Shown in pieces: positions 42,201-48,200 of a stretch of 64,000 bases of DNA (position 1 is the stretch's first letter; every line of letters begins with the position of its first letter). Source of the DNA: Rhyzopertha dominica (Eukaryota; Arthropoda; Insecta; Coleoptera; Bostrichidae); assembly GCA_025024175.1 (NCBI GenBank), contig QCXZ01000137.1:60166911-60230910 (forward strand), written 5' to 3'. The position numbers and the translations under genes were made by a program. The notes under the pieces are model-generated. The model was not told where the DNA came from. It worked only from the letters and a program-made list of their open reading frames with translations, and did not search any database.

Positions 42201-45200
42201 CGAAAGATTTGTAGTAACGTTTGTTCAGAAGCTCAAGGTGAGCAGTGCACCAATATGCAGACGTGCATTGTCGTTTATAAGATGTTGGTAATTTACGGAT
42301 TTTTTGGCACAAAGCGTATTGAAGACAAATCTTGTAATGTCCAGTGACATTAGTATTCGTCGAAACTCGAAATTAAATGAAATGAAATGAAAATAAAACT
42401 TAACGTTTAACCAGTAAAAAGGGTATTGTGTCACATTGTGCTTAACTTATTCAAAAATTAAACACTTAACATGGGGCGCCACCTATCGGCAATCCTGAGT
42501 GGAGGTATTCCTAGCTTAAATATACAAGCAAATTATTCACGCAAGGCGGTTAGGTCACATACGCTTGAAGTAAATCGAATTTAGAGACTCACTTGCAATA
42601 ATGAATAACGTTTTAAAACTGGCTGGCAATGTCCCCGATTAGGTGACTTAACACAATGACTTAAAAACAATTTAGCACAAAAATTTTGCACTGATGACAT
42701 GTGAAGGAATTCTGTGGTGTCTATAAAATATATGTTGGTTGTCAATTGTGGCTTTTGAGTTGTAATACTGAATAGCAACGAAAACATAAGGTCTTGAGTC
42801 TAAAAGGGCTTGTCTCCAAGTTAGACTGCAAGTTACTAAATTAGTAATAAGGAGTAAACAGTAACTAGCAAACCAGAATCGGCTTTTTGAAAATCCCTTT
42901 CCATCACGATTTAGTATACACAAATAATGGTATATAAGCATAAAAGAAGAAAAACTAAAGACTACCACATGAAATATCTGCTATTAACCTACAAAACTAT
43001 TCATGTAAAAATAATGTGACTGTTACCCAAACAAACATTTATACCTATCTAACTTAAGAATACAACTGATACTGAACAATATTAATATGAAAGGACAAAA
43101 GTCAGACATAAACAATACAGTCACTAAATACATTAATATGTTTAGTGACAGTAATAAACAATCCCTCACAGTGACACATTGTCAAACAGATTGGTAATAC
43201 AGCTTGCAATTAGCTTTACATCAGCCATAATTTTTAAAATGTGCTATGGCTAGTGAGTATTAAAAAACCGCTGCAAATTGAATCAATACTTCCACGTCCA
43301 ATTGTCAAAATTACATTTACGTTTTTATTTCTTATACTATACGATTAGTAATGAGGTTTTGAGCATTTTTTCTCTCTACACATTTTTTCTAAGACAAACA
43401 GTCCTTGTGATGTTAGCAAAAATATATACATTTTTTAAAGCGGTTTTTTCCAAATAACTCGAAAATTATTAACTTAACAAAAAAAATACAAGAGCGCTTT
43501 CTGATCAGAAATTTGATTTTCTATATAATACCAAAATTTTTAAAAAATCTTACGAGCAGGTTCCAAAATCGGTTTTTTGGAAATATTTCGAAAATGTCAA
43601 AATTTTGGATAAATTTTCTAGGACACTTTTTGTGAGAAATTTTATTTCCTATCTGATGATATTTTCATTTTTTGAATATATTAAATATATTCGGAGATAT
43701 TTAGGAAAAACCGTTTTCTTTAAGTGACGCTTTTTTGCTAACATCTTCTAAACAGTTTACTGTACCGAAAATTTGTAAGAACTAATAATACTAGCAGTTA
43801 TACTACTAATGACATACTAAAACGAAAAAAATATAAAAAACTAAAAATTTGCAAAAAGGTTAGTTACCTCCCAATTTCGCCCCCTTCCCGATATCCTACT
43901 TACCCCACAAACAATAGGTCGCTTTAGGTAGTTGAGATTTATATGTTTGCCAAATTTCAAGTTCATATATTAAGTCTTTTGAAAGTTATCGTATCCACAA
44001 ACAATACCACAGACACACAGACAAGAAATTTTTTTTTGCTCAAATTTAGTTTTTTGGCGTTTTCGACCATTTTAAAGCGAATGAGCAAATAACAATTTTT
44101 GAAAATTTTTTTCACAATACAATACTTCCCCCCATCCATTGGATGTGGAAGTAATTGGATTTATTTAAAGCGTATGTTAGTTTTAGTTTACTTGAATATT
44201 TAAGATTTGACGGCCTTATTGTTATTTTAACAAATTATCCTTTATAAAAAGTGCTCAAATCACAGGAATGCTATTTACTCTAATGGAGGGCGTGGTCAGA
44301 GAAAGTGCATGTAACATATATTACCTTCCACAGAAGGATAGCTTTTTGGGCTTTTTGGGTGCAGTAAAACTTTAGATGGCCATAGTTTAAAAACTATGAA
44401 TGCAAATGAAATTTTGTCTACTGGAAGCTTATCAGCGGGTTAAATACTATAGAATGATGTACAATTTGCATTAAATTAAATTTTAGTAAACAGGCCTATT
44501 CAGGAACGAAATTATAAAATTGAATGTTACCAAACTAGCTACTGTCTCGCTAAACTTAGCAATATCATTGCATTGACTGCACAGAGAAATAAACCCTAAC
44601 TGGAGACGATTCAAGAACATAAGGAGGAAAGAGGATCTTACTACACCAGCGACCTCATGTGAAAGAGGCATGCGTGTGCATTAAATAAGCTGTTTTACAG
44701 TAAACTAGACACTAAACACAAAGACAAAAGCAGGTTCGATAATTTGACATTGAGGAGGATCTTACTACACCAGCAACCTCATGTGAAAGAGGCTTGCGTG
44801 TGCATTAAATAAGCTGTTTTACAGTAAACTAGACACTAAACACAAAGACAAAAGCAGGTTCGATAATTTGACATTTGTTTTCGTATAAATAATAGTTAGT
44901 AAAACTTCTATTTTGTTTAAATATTTTAACAATAACGTTTATAGCTTTAAGTTTCAAGAACATCTAAAGTCTTCCACTCACTTCTTAACATATCTGTAGC
45001 AGATTATGTTGCTCCAAAAATGGTTCTGCAATGTTGCTATTGTTCCTGGCATTCAAGAAAAATGTTGTATCAGTTTAGTTGCAGATGGTGAGTAAATACT
45101 TCAATAATGTTGAATAAATATGTTAACTTTTAAGATTTTAACAGGTGAAAAACGGTCATAGGGAAAATTAGAAAAGCAATTATGTCTAAAATTTTCCATC

Positions 45201-48200
45201 CGCTCACTAATCTTGAAGTAAAGTGAATGCAGGAAAAAAAGTTAATAACATTACCAATAGCAAATTTTACGTATTTGATGTGGTCCAACCTTTGTGACAA
45301 AGGAAACAAAGAGGGCGCATCATTCATGTGTTATTTCAACCTGCCCAAATATTGCCAAACATTTTATTGCAATACCACTGCTCCTGTTGAAAAAAGAATA
45401 GAATGGCTGGATGCAATAAATTTTAACAAAGTCACAAAATTGGACTATGTTTCCAACAAAAGTAAGTATCTTTGTGAAGACCATTTTGCTGATAACTGTT
45501 TTTGCAGTACAAGTAAAAATCATTTGACAAAATTTGCAGTTCCATCAATTTTTAATAACAATTTAATTCTATTCATCCAACACAAAAAAACTAGTGATAA
45601 AGCATTTGCACTTGCAATATATAAAAGGGGTCTTAGGTGCTATAGCTTTCTGACTAAAGTTACCTTCTAAACCTACCCTACCAAATGTTTTGAGAAATGT
45701 ATCATTTCATTGTGGTTTGAACCATGACCTCCTAGACAGATTGTCAAACACAAATTTAAAAAATAAATTACATAGATTGTTGCTGTATTTGCAGATTTAA
45801 CATATTGTGGAGCGTCTGATTCAATAGTATGGTACGAAGACTTTGGTGCTTTTGGAAAAACAAAAAAATTTTCAAAGAATGTATTTAGGGTGCAGGCTTT
45901 GCGTAAAAGTTGGAAGCAACCGATTACATGTTACTTTGTAAAAAATAGTGTGAAAGCAACATATTTGAAACAAATAATTTGTGATGTGATACGAGAACTT
46001 CAAACTTGTGGTTTCAATGTTGTTGCAACAGTATGTGATCAAGGTTCAACTAATGTATCTGCCATAAACAAATTGCAACAAGACAAAGTCAGCGGTCATA
46101 GAAACAGATCATATCTTTTTTGACACTTTCAGTGGTTTGGAGCTTCGAAGAATTCGTTAAATTTACAAATCCAGAATCTTTATGAATTTTACAAGGAATT
46201 TATTGGTTCTGAATGTAACAACTTTATTGCGCAGAATTATGATGCGGTGGTTGTCATTATTGGTTCTTCCAATAGTGTACAAGTTATTGTAAGAAAAATA
46301 TCTTCATGCACATTTCACTTACTGTTCTATGCAGTATGCACCAAGCTAATCTTCTAGTTAAAGAGTTTATGTAGACAAAATTGCATGATACTTTTTTTCA
46401 GATTTGACTGGATACTGAATATTATTTCGTGGTCACTTCAAAGAAGAAAAAATTATGGATGATGTTAAAAGAAGGTTGCCAAGTGTCACGCCAACACGAC
46501 AGAACTTTAATAAGAGGTGTCATGACTATTTAAGACATGTTCAGACCGAAACGAAGTAATGGATGTCATTCGACCTCAAATTAAAAACAATTGCTCATAA
46601 ACCTCATAACAAGTTGAAAACGTCTATAGTCAAACATAAACGACTTCAAGCAAAAAGAGAAAACTAGAAGAAATGGAAGAAAACATAAATGTATGCAATA
46701 CAAAAGTTGACCAAGTAAAAGGCCAATTTATGTTCACAGGACACCTAACAACAGCAAATCTAGCACAGAGATGAGTCATTCAATAATAAACCCAATTTTA
46801 GAAGATAATTTGCAAAAAACTGTTTAAAGAAGCCATAAAACAAAAAAAACAAAGCGGAAATGCATTTTCCCTGTTCAAGAGAATAAAAATGTTTTTGAAA
46901 AACTCATCAGAAGACATCCACTGGTTGTTTTATCACAAGAGAACATCTTAATAAACTAAATTGATGATTGTAACAACAGAGTGATTGATCTATTGGCAAA
47001 GAGGAATAGAAGAATAGACTCCATCCAAATTCGTTTAATTGTCAGTTCTCAAGTTTTAATAAATAAATATTTAAGTACTTTTAATTTTATTTTGTGCTCC
47101 ACCTGATCTTGGAACTATAAACCTGTCCTGAGGGATGCCAATTACTGTAATATTGTATGTGATATTGAAAAATCTGATGGAAAAAAAAGCTTTAAAAAAG
47201 TATATAAATATGGCAGGTCTAGAAATAGGTTTGAGTTTCCCAAGAAGTATTTAAACAGAATGAAAATGCTTGAAGTCTGCAAGTAATGAAGGTAAGCCTA
47301 ATAATTTTCATTTATTATATTCTTTTACTTAAGATCAATTGAATTTATTAATAAATACATAATTTGCCTTACTATAGGTAGTCAAAAACGTTAATAATTT
47401 TCTGAAAGTATGGCAATTCTACTATCACCAAGGTTAGCAACACTGATCTCTAAATAACTGGATGTCGCATAAGTCATTCAAAACTGTGATAAGTAGCCAC
47501 CATGCCGCTGGTACTCGTACTATCAATTTAACGGCGCGTTCAAATTTTAGGTTAGATCCTTAACTATATAATATGGTTATGAGTAAACGTAACATCCAGT
47601 TTGTACTGTACATGTTTCTTACTCAAACACTACAACGATCATCCTTTGGAAATCTGCAAACAGATGATGAATTCACGATTTTAACTGTCAATCATTAAGT
47701 GTCAATCATTTTAGTACAAGGACCATCGGCTAGGCGCTAAAGTGGCGTAAATCTATCACAAATAATTTACATGCATTTTGGTATGTAAGCGACATCCAGT
47801 TATTTAGAGATCAGTGGTTAGCAATCCTTTTCTGCATTCTTTATGCTTTTAGTTTTTATTGTCCTTGGTATAGCTTTTTTATGAGACTGCTGAAGTAGTA
47901 ACAAAACATTATAGCAAATGATATTTATATTTATTAAATAATATTTATCCTCTAGTTCCTGTTTCAACATTTCTTGTTAAGGTATCAGTTTCATTCATGC
48001 GTTTTGGATATTAGATTAGTCACAAGAACCTCACTTATAGATACACAAAAAGATTTACAAATACGATAATGGCTTATAAGAATATTTTGCATGAAAAATG
48101 TATTAGAAATGAAATTTTTTAGGTTACATAAAAATAAAAACGGAAACATGGGTATTGTAAATATTATCGCCTAGCAATGGTAATGGACAACAATGAATCA

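Noticed and set aside
42225..42968. Minus-strand frames in intron 2 as a nested gene
   Set aside because: Phrases such as '[11 protein letters not shown]' hint at a transposase NDNARPH motif, but nothing around it supports a transposase, so I did not call it.
44631..44874. Two direct repeats as a CRISPR-like array
   Set aside because: There are only two units without spacers, in a eukaryotic nuclear context; it is a simple tandem duplication.
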